This document shows, piece by piece, positions 7,638 to 15,666 of a DNA stretch of 32,187 nucleotides. The stretch lies in the NCBI RefSeq assembly GCF_001419695.1, contig NZ_LIRG01000168.1:1-32187 (forward strand), in the 5' to 3' direction. The position numbers were made by a program, and so were the translations under genes. The notes under the pieces are model-generated. The model saw nothing but the letters and a program-made list of their open reading frames with translations, was not told the origin of the DNA and made no database searches. Positions within the stretch are counted from its first letter, which is position 1, and the number at the start of each line of letters is the position of its first letter. This stretch comes from Streptomyces prasinopilosus (GTDB taxonomy: Bacteria; Actinomycetota; Actinomycetes; Streptomycetales; Streptomycetaceae).

Positions 7638-7877
7638 CCAGGTCCGGTTCCGTCACGTCCCGAGACCCGCCTCACAGTGCAGTCGCAGTTGCTGTGACCG
7701 GTGATCCGGCCGGTCGTCGTGCCGGTCACGGTGGGGGCGTCACGGTTGACGAAGTCCATGCCGGGCGGGCGGGCCGGATGTGCCGGCACGCCCGGGCTGC
7801 CCGTACCGTCTCGGGCCACCTTCCAGCGGCTCCTCCACCAGCTCGACGGTTCCGCCGGACGGGGATGATCCTTTGGA

Positions 7878-8072
7878 GTGGACGCCCTGACACGGGACTT
7901 CGTCTCCGCCCACCACGCCGACTTCGGCGTCCAGCGGATCTGCCGGGCGCGCGGGACGTCCCGCGCCGGCCACCACCGGTACCTGGCCACCCGGCAGGCC
8001 CGCGTCGAGCGCTCGGCCGAGGAGGAGCGGACGGCGATCGCGGCAGGACCGCACCTTCCGCGCCGGACCTGA
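7878..8072 (+). mobile_element. IS3-family transposase (OrfB) N-terminal relic
   Basis: The reading frame gives FVSAHHADFGVQRICRARG then TSRAGHHRYLATRQARVER, matching the N-terminal part of IS3-type OrfB transposases (typically a histidine pair, FGVQRICR, then a SRAGYYRW-like stretch). The DDE catalytic core is absent and the frame stops at 8072. In the same frame upstream, after a TGA, VPSRATFQRLLHQLD also has a transposase flavour. No inverted terminal repeats or target duplications were found. This explains much of the otherwise empty 7640-8290 stretch. Confidence 0.6.
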
Positions 8073-8295
8073 CGATGCGCGACCCTCGGCGGCATCCCCC
8101 GCCCGGCCACCTCACACCAGCCGGGTTCCAACGGCAACTGATCACCTCACGTACGCTGTCACCCGTCGCACGAAACCCGGTCCCCACCCCCCGGGATCGA
8201 CCTCACTCCCCTCTTGCCCGACCGGAGAGACCCGGTGCCCGGAGGCTGCGGGGCTGGGAGGAACTGGCGCGCTACCGGCTCGACGAAGGACCACC

Positions 8296-8709
8296 ATGAC
8301 AACCGACGTACCTCCGCCCGGGGCGGAGGAAGACGCTTTCTGGCAGGAACGACGGATCTGCTTCCTGGCCACCCACCGCCCGGACGGCAGTCCGCATCTC
8401 GTCCCCGTGGGCGTCACCTTCGATCCCGAGGCCGGCATCGCACGCGTCATCAGCAGCGCCGGCAGCAAGAAGGTCCGCAACGTCCGGGCGGCCGGACCCG
8501 GCGCGACGGTCGCGGTCAGCCAGGTCGAGGGGCGCCGCTGGTGCACCCTCGAAGGCACCGCGCTGGTCAAGGACGACCCGGAGTCCGTCGCCGAGGCCGA
8601 ACGGCGCTACGCCGAACGCTACCGGCCGCCCCGCCCCAATCCCGAGCGCGTGGTCATCGAGATCACCGTGACCCGTGTGATGGGCACAGTGCGGCCGCCC
8701 GGCTGGTGA
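8296..8709 (+). CDS. PPOX-class F420/flavin-dependent oxidoreductase-like protein
   Basis: A 137-residue split-barrel protein of the pyridoxamine-5'-phosphate-oxidase superfamily. Characteristic features are RRICFLATHRPDGSPHLVPV at the N-terminus, KKVRNVRAAGPGATVAVSQV in the middle and the closing strand VVIEITVTRVMGTVRP. Small actinobacterial members of this size often use coenzyme F420 (TIGR03618/03668-type); the cofactor here is inferred. GAAGGA lies 7 bp before ATG 8296. It looks monocistronic and stands directly downstream of transposase debris, so its promoter context may be recent. Confidence 0.85.
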   Translation: MTTDVPPPGAEEDAFWQERRICFLATHRPDGSPHLVPVGVTFDPEAGIARVISSAGSKKVRNVRAAGPGATVAVSQVEGRRWCTLEGTALVKDDPESVAEAERRYAERYRPPRPNPERVVIEITVTRVMGTVRPPGW

Positions 8710-8725
8710 CGTGCCTCGGCCGCGC

Positions 8726-9106
8726 TCACCGACGACAAGGGCCGACCGCTGTGGGGCTCGACGCCCGGTCCGGACGTGCCTCGGAGATCACCGCCCGGTG
8801 GCACGGCGGACCCACCGCCCGCCTCCGCACGGCCGAGCACGGCTTGTCGGCGGCCTGCTCGGTCAAGCCACGCCGGCGGGGCAGGGTCACTGTGCTTCTC
8901 CCCTCAGGGGGCACCACCGCCGGCGCGACGACGTCGGAGCAACTGGTCATGACCGGGGCGAACCTACCCGCTGCGAGGGCCTGTTCCAGGGCGGTCGAGC
9001 CGGGAAACGCGCCGGGCTCGCGGACCGGGACCTCCAGGTGATGAAGCTCGCAGCCACGCAGCGTCACGGAGACCACGTGGGTTCCCGAAGCCCGATCGCC
9101 GGTCAC
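8726..9106 (-). CDS. Hypothetical protein downstream of the broken dinB-like gene
   Basis: No family is recognised. The 126-codon frame starts at ATG 9106, only 7 bp after the stop of the DinB-type gene and on the same strand, as in an operon. The first ~70 residues (VVSVTLRGCELHHLEVPV; GSTALEQALAAGRFAPVMTS) read like real protein and have GC-rich third positions. The C-terminal third (RRRAVGPPCHRAVISEARPD) looks degenerate, so the gene may be frameshifted or truncated. Confidence 0.35.
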   Translation of the reverse strand: MTGDRASGTHVVSVTLRGCELHHLEVPVREPGAFPGSTALEQALAAGRFAPVMTSCSDVVAPAVVPPEGRSTVTLPRRRGLTEQAADKPCSAVRRRAVGPPCHRAVISEARPDRASSPTAVGPCRR

Positions 9107-9113
9107 CGGGAAG

Positions 9114-9677
9114 TCATGTGCGGCGTGGTACGGCTCCGTCCTGCCAACGGTAGAGGTCGCGCAGTAGGGAGATCTCGGCGCCGTGATGGATCAGCTCCCT
9201 GTTGACGTGCAGGACGATGCCCTCCATGGGAAACCGCTCGGGACCCACCGCGGGCGGATTCTCCAGGTCGGCGTCCGAGAGCCCGCGGACCCCCGCGTTC
9301 CATCTCCCGTACGTCTCGTCGAGCTGTTTCAGCGCCTCGTCAGCGGCCCCCGCGTAGGCGAACGTCCGGAAGTCGACGTCCTGGCCGCCGAAGTGCCATC
9401 CGACCCGATAGCCCAGGCAGGAGACGATGATGTGCGCTAGCCGCCAGGCGATCGTGGTCACCGGCGCCGGCACCGGGTCAGGGGACGCGGAGTCCATCGT
9501 CCATTCCCCCGAACCCGCCGACATCGGTGCGGCCGACGTGCCACGTGGGCGGATGCTCCAGCAACCGCGCACCGGCTCCCAGAAGTACTCCTCATCGGCA
9601 AGACCCTACAGCCGCGGCCGCAGGTTCTTGTGCCAGTGCCGGTCCAGCTGGTCCGCGAGTCGCTCGCTTCTCGTCAT
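9114..9677 (-). pseudogene. DinB-family (DinB_2-like) protein interrupted by an amber codon
   Basis: From ATG 9677 the frame reads MTRSERLADQLDRHWHKNL then RPRL, meets TAG at 9606-9608 (codon 24), and continues in the same frame with GLADEEYFWEPVRGCWSIRP to a normal stop at 9114, 188 codons in all. The sequence after the TAG has the DinB four-helix hallmarks: TIAWRLAHIIVSCLGYRV and NRELIHHGAEISLLRDLYRW with the metal-binding histidines. A GAG to TAG substitution is the simplest cause. DinB proteins are metal-dependent enzymes often acting with small thiols. As it stands the product is a 23-residue stub, unless translation restarts internally (for example at the ATG of PMSAGSGEWTMD) or the TAG is suppressed. 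A sequencing error should be excluded. Confidence 0.85.
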
Positions 9678-10383
9678 CTCCGCACGCTACCTGCAGCGGA
9701 GACCCGGCTGCGTCCCTCGCGGACGCCGTCGCCGGCCGTGGACCGCGAGGGCGTACCGCACCGGGAGGTGACGCTGAGGGCTGATGTGCCCTTCGGGCCG
9801 CGCCACCGCGAGCGGCCGTCTGACACCGACAACCCGGCTGGCTGGGCGGGGTGCGACGACCCGGATGCGACAGTCTCGACCGCCGGCATGACGGACGGCC
9901 GGGATCGCGGACTCCCGCCCGAGAGCAGCATGGGTGTCCCGAGCGGATGCCACGCCAGAGCCTCCGACCTGCATGCCCGAAGAGGGCGAGGACTCAATGA
10001 TCCAGATCCGAGCGGACGGCACCCTCGCCGATCAGCCGGATCGGCATCGAGGAGCGGTCGGTGCGGACCGGGACGGGACGGGACACCGCCCGGCGTCCGC
10101 AGCGCGTGGGCGCGGCCTTCGCGGAAGGCTTCCTGGCCGCAGGAGGCGGACACCCGGTGGACGGCCCTGCCCGAGTACGAGAGCCGGGGCGTCACCTCTC
10201 GTGCGGTGACACCCCACGGCAGCGATGCTCCACGGATCCCTCACCTCCAGGACAGTGGACCGAGGCCCCGGAACAGCCAATGACCAGCATCAACACATCC
10301 AGGCCTCGTTGTCCCCCCACCCCACCGTCCCGAAACCGGGAGACCGCACGGCGCACACCGGCGCAGCCCGTCGACCCGCTCGG
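9678..10383. other. Gene-poor stretch with a possible GNAT relic
   Basis: About 700 bp with no complete gene. On the plus strand near 10140-10200 a frame reads RWTALPEYESRGVTSRAVT, which resembles the acetyl-CoA-binding motif A of GNAT enzymes, but nothing before or after completes the domain. ATG 9997 with a purine-rich leader begins MIQIRADGTLADQPDRH and soon becomes arginine-rich. I read the stretch as decayed coding DNA. Confidence 0.4.
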
Positions 10384-10629
10384 TCAGTGCGGTGGGGAAA
10401 AGCGCAGGCCTGCGGTGACAAGCTTGCGGACGGCGATCACGGCGGCGGCCGTCACCACGGCGTCCCAGCTCGTCCCACCCGCCAGCCGCAGCAAACCCGC
10501 CGCGATGAGGAAGTCCAGCAGGACGGCCAGTGCGGGCATCAGCCGCCGTGCCGCCGCGAACACCACCGCGGCGGCGACGAGCCCGAAAGCGGTGGCGGCG
10601 AGGGCGGCCAGGTGCAGGAGGGCGGTCAC
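10384..10629 (-). CDS. Small membrane protein coupled to DUF1622 gene
   Basis: An 81-residue, strongly hydrophobic protein starting VTALLHLAALAATAFGLVAA with two or three predicted membrane helices (about 3-25, 30-48 and 53-72) and a short basic tail. GTG 10629 overlaps the stop of the upstream DUF1622 gene in a GTGA motif, a 4-bp overlap that implies translational coupling and a joint membrane complex. The much longer open frame running antisense across the glycosyltransferase gene is not real. No family name is assigned. Confidence 0.7.
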   Translation of the reverse strand: MTALLHLAALAATAFGLVAAAVVFAAARRLMPALAVLLDFLIAAGLLRLAGGTSWDAVVTAAAVIAVRKLVTAGLRFSPPH

Positions 10630-11045
10630 GCCGGCCCCTCCGGGGCACGGGAGCCGTCCACCTCCTTGCGGTGCTCGCGCTCGATCTCGGCGCGCTCCTC
10701 GGCGATCTCCCGGCCGAGGAAGTAGTTCAGGGCGGTCCGGATCGCGGCGATCGCGGCGAGCTGCCCGATCTCGGTGAAGCTCGGCGCGATGGCGGTGCGC
10801 AGCACATCCCCGGCGAGCTGGAACTCCAGGCCCAGCGCCAGGAACCGGCCCAGGGAGAGCCGGATCCGGTTGAACTGGCGGCCCACGCCGCCGCGGATTC
10901 CCGCACGGAGGAAACGGCCGAACGCCCAGGCGGCCCCCACGAAGATGATCAGGGCCCCGGCTGCCTCCACCAGTCTCACCAGCAGGTCCACCACGTCCCG
11001 GAGCATGGACTCGGGCAGTACTTCCACCGACAAGGAAACGTTCAC
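10626..11045 (-). CDS. DUF1622 family membrane protein
   Basis: A 139-residue protein beginning VNVSLSVEVLPESMLRDVVD. It has membrane helices at about residues 25-48 (AAGALIIFVGAAWAF) and about 70-115 (LGRFLALGLEFQLAGDVLRT; IGQLAAIAAIRTALNYFLG), then a charged C-terminal tail (REIAEERAEIEREHRKEVDG). The RxxLGRFLALGLEFQLAGDVLRTA block and IRTALNYFLGREI are characteristic of DUF1622 (COG4828). The function is unknown in the family. It is the first gene of a two-gene operon with the small membrane protein. GTG 11045 is the likely start, with a weak Shine-Dalgarno. Confidence 0.85.
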   Translation of the reverse strand: MNVSLSVEVLPESMLRDVVDLLVRLVEAAGALIIFVGAAWAFGRFLRAGIRGGVGRQFNRIRLSLGRFLALGLEFQLAGDVLRTAIAPSFTEIGQLAAIAAIRTALNYFLGREIAEERAEIEREHRKEVDGSRAPEGPA

Positions 11046-11397
11046 GAGCGGCCGGGTACCCCCACCCGGCCGGCACCCACTGGAGACCGGCCGGGCCCGC
11101 GTCGTCCGAGCGGGACCCGCCCCGCAGACCCTGCTGCCACCCGGTCACGCGGCAGCCCCGTCTCCCCCGCCGGCGGGGCTGTCCCGTGCCACTGCCCGGT
11201 ACGGTGCGCCGTTCGGGTGCATGTGCCGCTGGTTCGCGGTGCGGCTCCGTCCCCGGTGTTACGTTCCTCGCCCGTGGGCTCAGGTGATGCTCGTCCGTCG
11301 CCGTTCCGGGGACGGAGGGCGGTGCCGGAACCGGCGTTCCGCCACCGGTGGACACCGAGACCACCACGAACCCCAGTCGGACACGAGGGTGGATCCC
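11046..11397. other. Divergent intergenic region
   Basis: About 350 bp between the DUF1622 operon (minus) and the glycosyltransferase gene (plus), so it must hold both promoters. No consensus -35/-10 pair, operator palindrome or small gene stands out by eye. Confidence 0.5.
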
Positions 11398-13020
11398 GTG
11401 CTCAAAGTCAGCGTCGTCGTCCCCGTCTACAACGCGGGCTCCTACATCGACAAGTGCGCGCCGAGCCTGCTCGGACAGAGCATCGGCCGCGACGCCTACG
11501 AGGTCGTGTACGTCGACGACGGCTCGACCGACGACTCGGCCGAACGCCTGGACCGGCTCGCGACCCTGCACCCCCACGTGCGGGTGCACCACCAGGAGAA
11601 CTCCGGCTGGCCGGGGAAGCCGAGAAACGTCGGGGTGCGGCTGAGCCGGGGCGAGTACGTCCAGTTCGTCGACCAGGACGACGAACTGGGCCACGAGGCG
11701 CTCGAACGGCTCTACGACCTGGGCAGACGCAACGGATCGGACATCGTCCTCGGCAAACCGGCGGGCACCATGGCACGGCCCAGCAATGTCTTCGCCCGCA
11801 CGGTCGCCCGCTGCACCGTGGGCGACCACCCGCTGTTCGAGAGCCTGACGCCCCACAAGATGTTCCGCCGCGCATTCCTCCTGGACAACGGCATCAGGTT
11901 CCCGGAGGGCCGGTGCCGGCTCGAGGACCAGATGTTCATGGCGCACGCGTACGCGGTGGCGCGGTGCGTCTCGGTCCTGGGCGACTACCCCTGCTACTAC
12001 TGGATGCGCCGGGAGGACGGCGGGAACACCAGCAGCAGGCGGCTCGTCGTCGACGAGTACTTCGGCTGGCTGCGCAAGGTCGTGCAGACCGTCAAGGCGC
12101 ACACCCCGCCCGGCACGGTGCAGGACGCGATGCTCCGCCGGACCTACCGGGTGGAGATCCTCCGCCACGTGAGCGAGCCCTACGTGCTGAGCGGCCACGG
12201 TCAGGTCCAGGAGCGGTTCGAGACGGTACGGCGGCTGGTGCTCGAGGAGTTCCCGCCGTCCGTCCGGGAAGGGTTTCCGGCGGTGACGCGGCTGCGGGCC
12301 CGTCTGCTGGAGGAGGGCCGCCTCGACGCCCTGTCGCTGCTGGCCCGCCGGGTCAGCCAGGTGAGGCCCCTCGCGGAACTCGGCCGGCCCCGCTGGCACG
12401 ACGGCGCGCTCACCGCCCCGGTGCGGATGCACCTGACCCACCAGGACGGCAGGGCGGTGTCCCTCCTGGAGCGCGGGGGGCGCCTGGTGCTCGATCCGGC
12501 GCTGACCGAGGGGATCGCCGGAGCCGAGGAGTGGGCGGCCGGCGATCACCTGACCGCCGCCTACGGGGAGATCCGGCTCTCCCACCGCGGACAGAACGTC
12601 GGCTGGTTCCCCGCGTCGGACCTCACCGTGCGGCTCGAGAACGGCCGAGGCGGTCGGCGACGACCCGTGGTGGCCGGGACGATGCGGATCGACCCGCTCA
12701 CCGCGGCCGGCGGCGGTCCCCTGGACCGTGGCGTCCACGACGTGTCCGCGTACTTCCAGGTCCTCGGCGTCGGCCGGAGCGTGGCGCTGCGGGGGGACGT
12801 GGCGAGCCGGCCCCTGGGCGGGCGGGCCGTGCGGCTCGGGGCGCCTTCGCACACGGTCATCCCGTACTGGACCGCCGGCTGCCAGCTGGCGCTCGACGTC
12901 GGCGAGTTCTACCACCGTCTGGACGCGGTTCCGCGGCGGGCGGGGCTGCGGGAGCTGATCCGCGTCCCGGCACACATGCGGGGGCCGCTCGCGAAGGCCC
13001 TGCACCGGGTGCGCCGGTGA
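11398..13020 (+). CDS. Family 2 glycosyltransferase
   Basis: A 540-residue protein with an N-terminal GT-A fold. VSVVVPVYNAGSYIDKC opens the nucleotide-sugar site, VVYVDDGSTDDSAERLD carries the first Asp pair, NSGWPGKPRNVGVRLSRGEY is a conserved GT2 segment, and YVQFVDQDDEL holds the metal-binding DxD-type motif. The C-terminal ~220 residues (from about APVRMHLTHQDGRAVSL) form beta-rich domains resembling those following the GT domain in TarS/TarP-type wall-teichoic-acid glycosyltransferases. A cell-surface polymer acceptor is therefore plausible but inferred. ACGAGG (11383-11388) lies 9 bp before GTG 11398, so this start is preferred over GTG 11389. No membrane helix is obvious. Confidence 0.88.
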   Translation: MLKVSVVVPVYNAGSYIDKCAPSLLGQSIGRDAYEVVYVDDGSTDDSAERLDRLATLHPHVRVHHQENSGWPGKPRNVGVRLSRGEYVQFVDQDDELGHEALERLYDLGRRNGSDIVLGKPAGTMARPSNVFARTVARCTVGDHPLFESLTPHKMFRRAFLLDNGIRFPEGRCRLEDQMFMAHAYAVARCVSVLGDYPCYYWMRREDGGNTSSRRLVVDEYFGWLRKVVQTVKAHTPPGTVQDAMLRRTYRVEILRHVSEPYVLSGHGQVQERFETVRRLVLEEFPPSVREGFPAVTRLRARLLEEGRLDALSLLARRVSQVRPLAELGRPRWHDGALTAPVRMHLTHQDGRAVSLLERGGRLVLDPALTEGIAGAEEWAAGDHLTAAYGEIRLSHRGQNVGWFPASDLTVRLENGRGGRRRPVVAGTMRIDPLTAAGGGPLDRGVHDVSAYFQVLGVGRSVALRGDVASRPLGGRAVRLGAPSHTVIPYWTAGCQLALDVGEFYHRLDAVPRRAGLRELIRVPAHMRGPLAKALHRVRR

Positions 13021-13137
13021 GGCGCCGAAAGGGTGCGGGCGGGCCGCCGGCGGCGAGCCGGAGATTGGGGCGGCGCCCGGTGACGAGCGGGACGACGTGA
13101 CGAGGCGGCTCGGTGACGAGCCCGAGGAGGGGACGCG

Positions 13138-14364
13138 ATGACGGCACCCGGTACGGCCGATGCCGAGCAGGTCAACGCCGCGATGTGGCACACCTACGGG
13201 GCGCACCACCTCGACCGGGCCACGCCTCTGCCCGAGGTGGACGAGATCGCCTGGGGCCCGGCGGGAACGGGGCCGGGGGACGCTGTCCTCGGCGATCTGA
13301 CGGGCCTGCGCGTGCTCGACCTGGGGTGCGGCCCGGGCCGGCACGCCGCCCACCTCGCCCGTACCCGGCACGCCGCCGTGGACGCCGTCGACCTCTCCCC
13401 GACTCAGATCGAGCGCGCACGGGCGCACTACGGCGACGTGCCGGGCCTGCGGCTGATCCAGGCCGACGCCGTCGGGCATCTGCGCGCTTCGGCGCCGTAC
13501 GACGTGATCTGCTCCCTGTCCGCCGTCCACTTCATCGACCCGCACCGGCTGCTGCCCGCCCTGGCGGCGGCCCTCAGGCCCGGCGGACGGCTGTACTTCA
13601 CCGTGCTGCACACCAACTCCTCCGGGGACGGCCCCTCTTCGGAGGTGAAGCCACGCTCGGAGATCCTGCGCCTGGCCGGCGGCGGCGAACTGACCGGGCA
13701 CATGTGGGTGCTCACCACGAAGCTGTGGACGGACCTGCTCGCGCGGCACGGACTGCGCGTCGAGGAGGTCACCGTGCTGGACGCGCCCGAGGAGGGCAAC
13801 CAGGCCTCCTACCGGCTCTTCCAGGTCCGCAGGCCGGCCCGGATCACCTCCCGTCCCCGTACGGCCCGGCCGCCCGTCGCACACGCGGCGGCCGGGGTAG
13901 GCGCAGTGCTGGTGGGGCCGCGCGGTCTGCTGCTCGGCCGCCACCGGCGGGGGACCCTCGAACTACCCGGCGGCACGGTGGAGCCGGGCGAGTCGCTGGA
14001 GGAGACGGTCGTGCGCGAACTGGCCGAGGAGACCGGCCTGCGCGCGGACCCGGCCGACGTGCGCCTGCTGGGCATGCTCTTGGACCGGGTGGGCGACGTC
14101 GTCCGCATCACGTTCGGCGCACTCGTCACGCGGTGGCGCGGGGAGCCCGCCGACCAGCCGGGCGAGCGGGTCGGCGACTGGGGGTGGTGGCCGCTGGACG
14201 CGCTGCCGTCGGGCCTGTTCGAGTGCAGCGCCCAGATCCTCACCGCCTGGCGCCCGGACCTGCCCATTGACCACCCGCCCGCCCGCTTCACTCCCTTCGC
14301 CGAGCCGCACCCCACCGGTCAGGACACCACTGGTGGGGACGCCCTCGGTCAGGTCGGGAAGTAG
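13138..14364 (+). CDS. Fused class I methyltransferase - NUDIX hydrolase
   Basis: A 408-residue bifunctional protein. Residues about 1-235 form a SAM-dependent methyltransferase: motif [19 protein letters not shown], an acidic residue at DAVDLSP, and the later strands [13 protein letters not shown] and [14 protein letters not shown] Pro/Arg linker follows. Residues about 248-385 form a NUDIX domain with a complete box, [20 protein letters not shown] then ETGL, fitting G-x5-E-x7-REUxEExGU. Both active sites look intact. GAGGAGGGG precedes ATG 13138. Such fusions occur in streptomycetes, but the substrates are unknown; modification of a nucleotide-linked small molecule is only a guess. The last ~16 codons ([12 protein letters not shown] region) run into IS5-like sequence on the other strand, so the native C-terminus may have been replaced. 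Confidence 0.92.
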   Translation: MTAPGTADAEQVNAAMWHTYGAHHLDRATPLPEVDEIAWGPAGTGPGDAVLGDLTGLRVLDLGCGPGRHAAHLARTRHAAVDAVDLSPTQIERARAHYGDVPGLRLIQADAVGHLRASAPYDVICSLSAVHFIDPHRLLPALAAALRPGGRLYFTVLHTNSSGDGPSSEVKPRSEILRLAGGGELTGHMWVLTTKLWTDLLARHGLRVEEVTVLDAPEEGNQASYRLFQVRRPARITSRPRTARPPVAHAAAGVGAVLVGPRGLLLGRHRRGTLELPGGTVEPGESLEETVVRELAEETGLRADPADVRLLGMLLDRVGDVVRITFGALVTRWRGEPADQPGERVGDWGWWPLDALPSGLFECSAQILTAWRPDLPIDHPPARFTPFAEPHPTGQDTTGGDALGQVGK

Positions 14365-14492
14365 TCGCCCAGCACGCAGCGGAGGCAGCAGGTGGCCGAC
14401 CTGTCGAGGCGGGCGGCCACGGCCCGGAACCGTTTGAGCCTGCTGAGGCAGCGTTCGACGGCGTTGCGGGCCCGGTACCGCTCCGGAGGCCC
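14349..14492 (-). mobile_element. IS5-family transposase C-terminal relic
   Basis: The minus strand reads RYRARNAVERCLSRLKRFRA then [20 protein letters not shown] and ends in TGA at 14349. RNxVERCxxRLKxFRxVAxRxDK is the signature of the C-terminal catalytic region (the last Glu of DDE) of IS5-type transposases. Only ~45 codons remain, and no terminal repeats were seen. It overlaps the 3' end of the methyltransferase-NUDIX gene by 16 bp. Confidence 0.75.
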
Positions 14493-14889
14493 GCATGTTC
14501 CCGTCCGGCAGCCGGTCGGTCATCGGCCGGACCGGCCTGACCCGGTGCCGGGTCGCCCGCGGCAGACGGCTTCCGGCAGTTCCGGGCCCGGGCCCCCGGA
14601 TGCGGTGGGATGCGCCGGGGAGGCCGCATGCCCCGTCCCGGCGGCCGGAGCCAGGTTCACCGCGGTCGCCATACTGCTTTCATGCTCATGCTCCTCGCCG
14701 TGCTCGGCCTCGTCCTGTCGGTCGGCTCGGCCGCTCGGGCCGCCGAGCATTCCCTGCGCCGCACCCGCCGGCAGACCAGGTACGGGCGGTACGCACCGTG
14801 GATTCATCCACGGAGCCGAATCGCCGCACCGCTGAACTGGGTGGCCGACGGACGGGCCCTGGCGCCGCGCTTTTCCCGACTACGGGCGG
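14493..14889. other. Intergenic stretch, little coding signal
   Basis: About 400 bp. A plus-strand frame at 14682 encodes a hydrophobic peptide (MLMLLAVLGLVLSVGSAARA) that resembles a signal or single membrane segment. It continues into arginine-rich, frame-wandering sequence and lacks a Shine-Dalgarno, so no gene is called. Confidence 0.35.
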
Positions 14890-15120
14890 ATGCTCGCCTC
14901 CTGCGTGCCTCAGGACCGCGCGCTCTCGGTTCAGCCGTGGCATGGGCAGGTGACCCGGCAGGAGATCTCTCTGGGCATCCCCCTCGATTCCTGCACGGCT
15001 CTTTCCGGCCCGGTCGTCTCCGCGGCGGCCGGTGCCGTCATCGGAGACGCCGAACCGTTCGCCTTCCTGGTACCGCGCGTCAGGTTGCGCCTGGAGAGCG
15101 AAGAGCGCGATCCGATCTGA
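14890..15120 (+). CDS. Small hypothetical protein or gene remnant (76 aa)
   Basis: The frame MLASCVPQDRALSVQPWHGQ ... RLRLESEERDPI has normal residue composition and mostly G/C third positions, so it reads as coding. In-frame residues just upstream (FPDYGR) also look protein-like, but the frame is closed by a TGA about 20 codons earlier. It may be the 3' end of a gene whose 5' part was lost near the IS5 relic. There is no recognised domain and no clear ribosome-binding site. Confidence 0.3.
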   Translation: MLASCVPQDRALSVQPWHGQVTRQEISLGIPLDSCTALSGPVVSAAAGAVIGDAEPFAFLVPRVRLRLESEERDPI

Positions 15121-15598
15121 AGCGGAACGAAGCGCGGAGGGCGCGCCCTCCGCGTTCGAGGAGCCGGACTGGTGACCGGCGTCCGGTGCCCGGCGGCATC
15201 CTGGCGGGGCGCGACGCCCTCGTCGTCCCCGGCGCGGGCCCGAGCGCGACCGGCCGGCGGCACCGGCCCGGGAGGACGGCACGCTCGGCAGGAGGTCCTC
15301 GTGCCCGCGGCAACGCCTGCCGGGCATCCCGCGCCGCCGTCACCGACCGGCCGGTGGCGCGTCGGCCTCGAGGGTCTTCATCGCGAAGCGGAGCCGGAGC
15401 CCGGTGAGGCCGGCAGGGCGAACGGTCGCCGGGTCATGGACTGCCCGCAGCCGGGGCCGGTCCCTCGGTGGCGCAGGACGCCTTCAGTTCCGCCAGGGCC
15501 GCGGGAGCCGTTCCCGTGCCACCGGGGGCGGTTCCGCCGGTGGTTCAAGGGGCCACCGGCGGGACTCCTCCGGCGAGGAGGACACATACCCGCCACCG
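15121..15598. other. Intergenic stretch, no gene seen
   Basis: About 480 bp with only short low-quality open frames in either direction. It leads up to the SPFH operon promoter at 15599-15640. Confidence 0.4.
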
Positions 15599-15640
15599 AT
15601 TATCGTCCTCTTGACGATAATGAAGCCCCCCGTTATCGTC
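15599..15640 (+). promoter_or_regulatory. Operator repeats over the SPFH operon promoter
   Basis: ATTATCGTC (15599-15607) and GACGATAAT (15613-15621) form a perfect 9-bp inverted repeat with a 5-base spacer, and TTATCGTC recurs at 15633-15640. The second arm overlaps the predicted -35 and the third copy the predicted -10. An unidentified repressor binding these sites would shut the promoter. The A+T-rich motif stands out in the GC-rich surroundings. Confidence 0.75.
15611..15639 (+). promoter_or_regulatory. Predicted promoter of the SPFH / NAD-kinase-like operon
   Basis: TTGACG (15611-15616) and TATCGT (15634-15639, TANNNT) are spaced by 17 bp, a near-consensus vegetative promoter. The start of transcription would fall near 15646, about 20 bp before ATG 15667, just leaving room for the ribosome-binding site GAAGGGG. 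Confidence 0.65.
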
Positions 15641-15666
15641 GATGAGACGAGAAAGAAGGGGCTTCC

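Noticed and set aside
10384-13944. Very long open frame on the minus strand (about 1186 codons)
   Set aside because: It is antisense to the glycosyltransferase and methyltransferase genes, with His/Arg/Gly-rich composition caused by high GC. Only its last 82 codons (10384-10629) have protein character and a start coupled to the DUF1622 gene.
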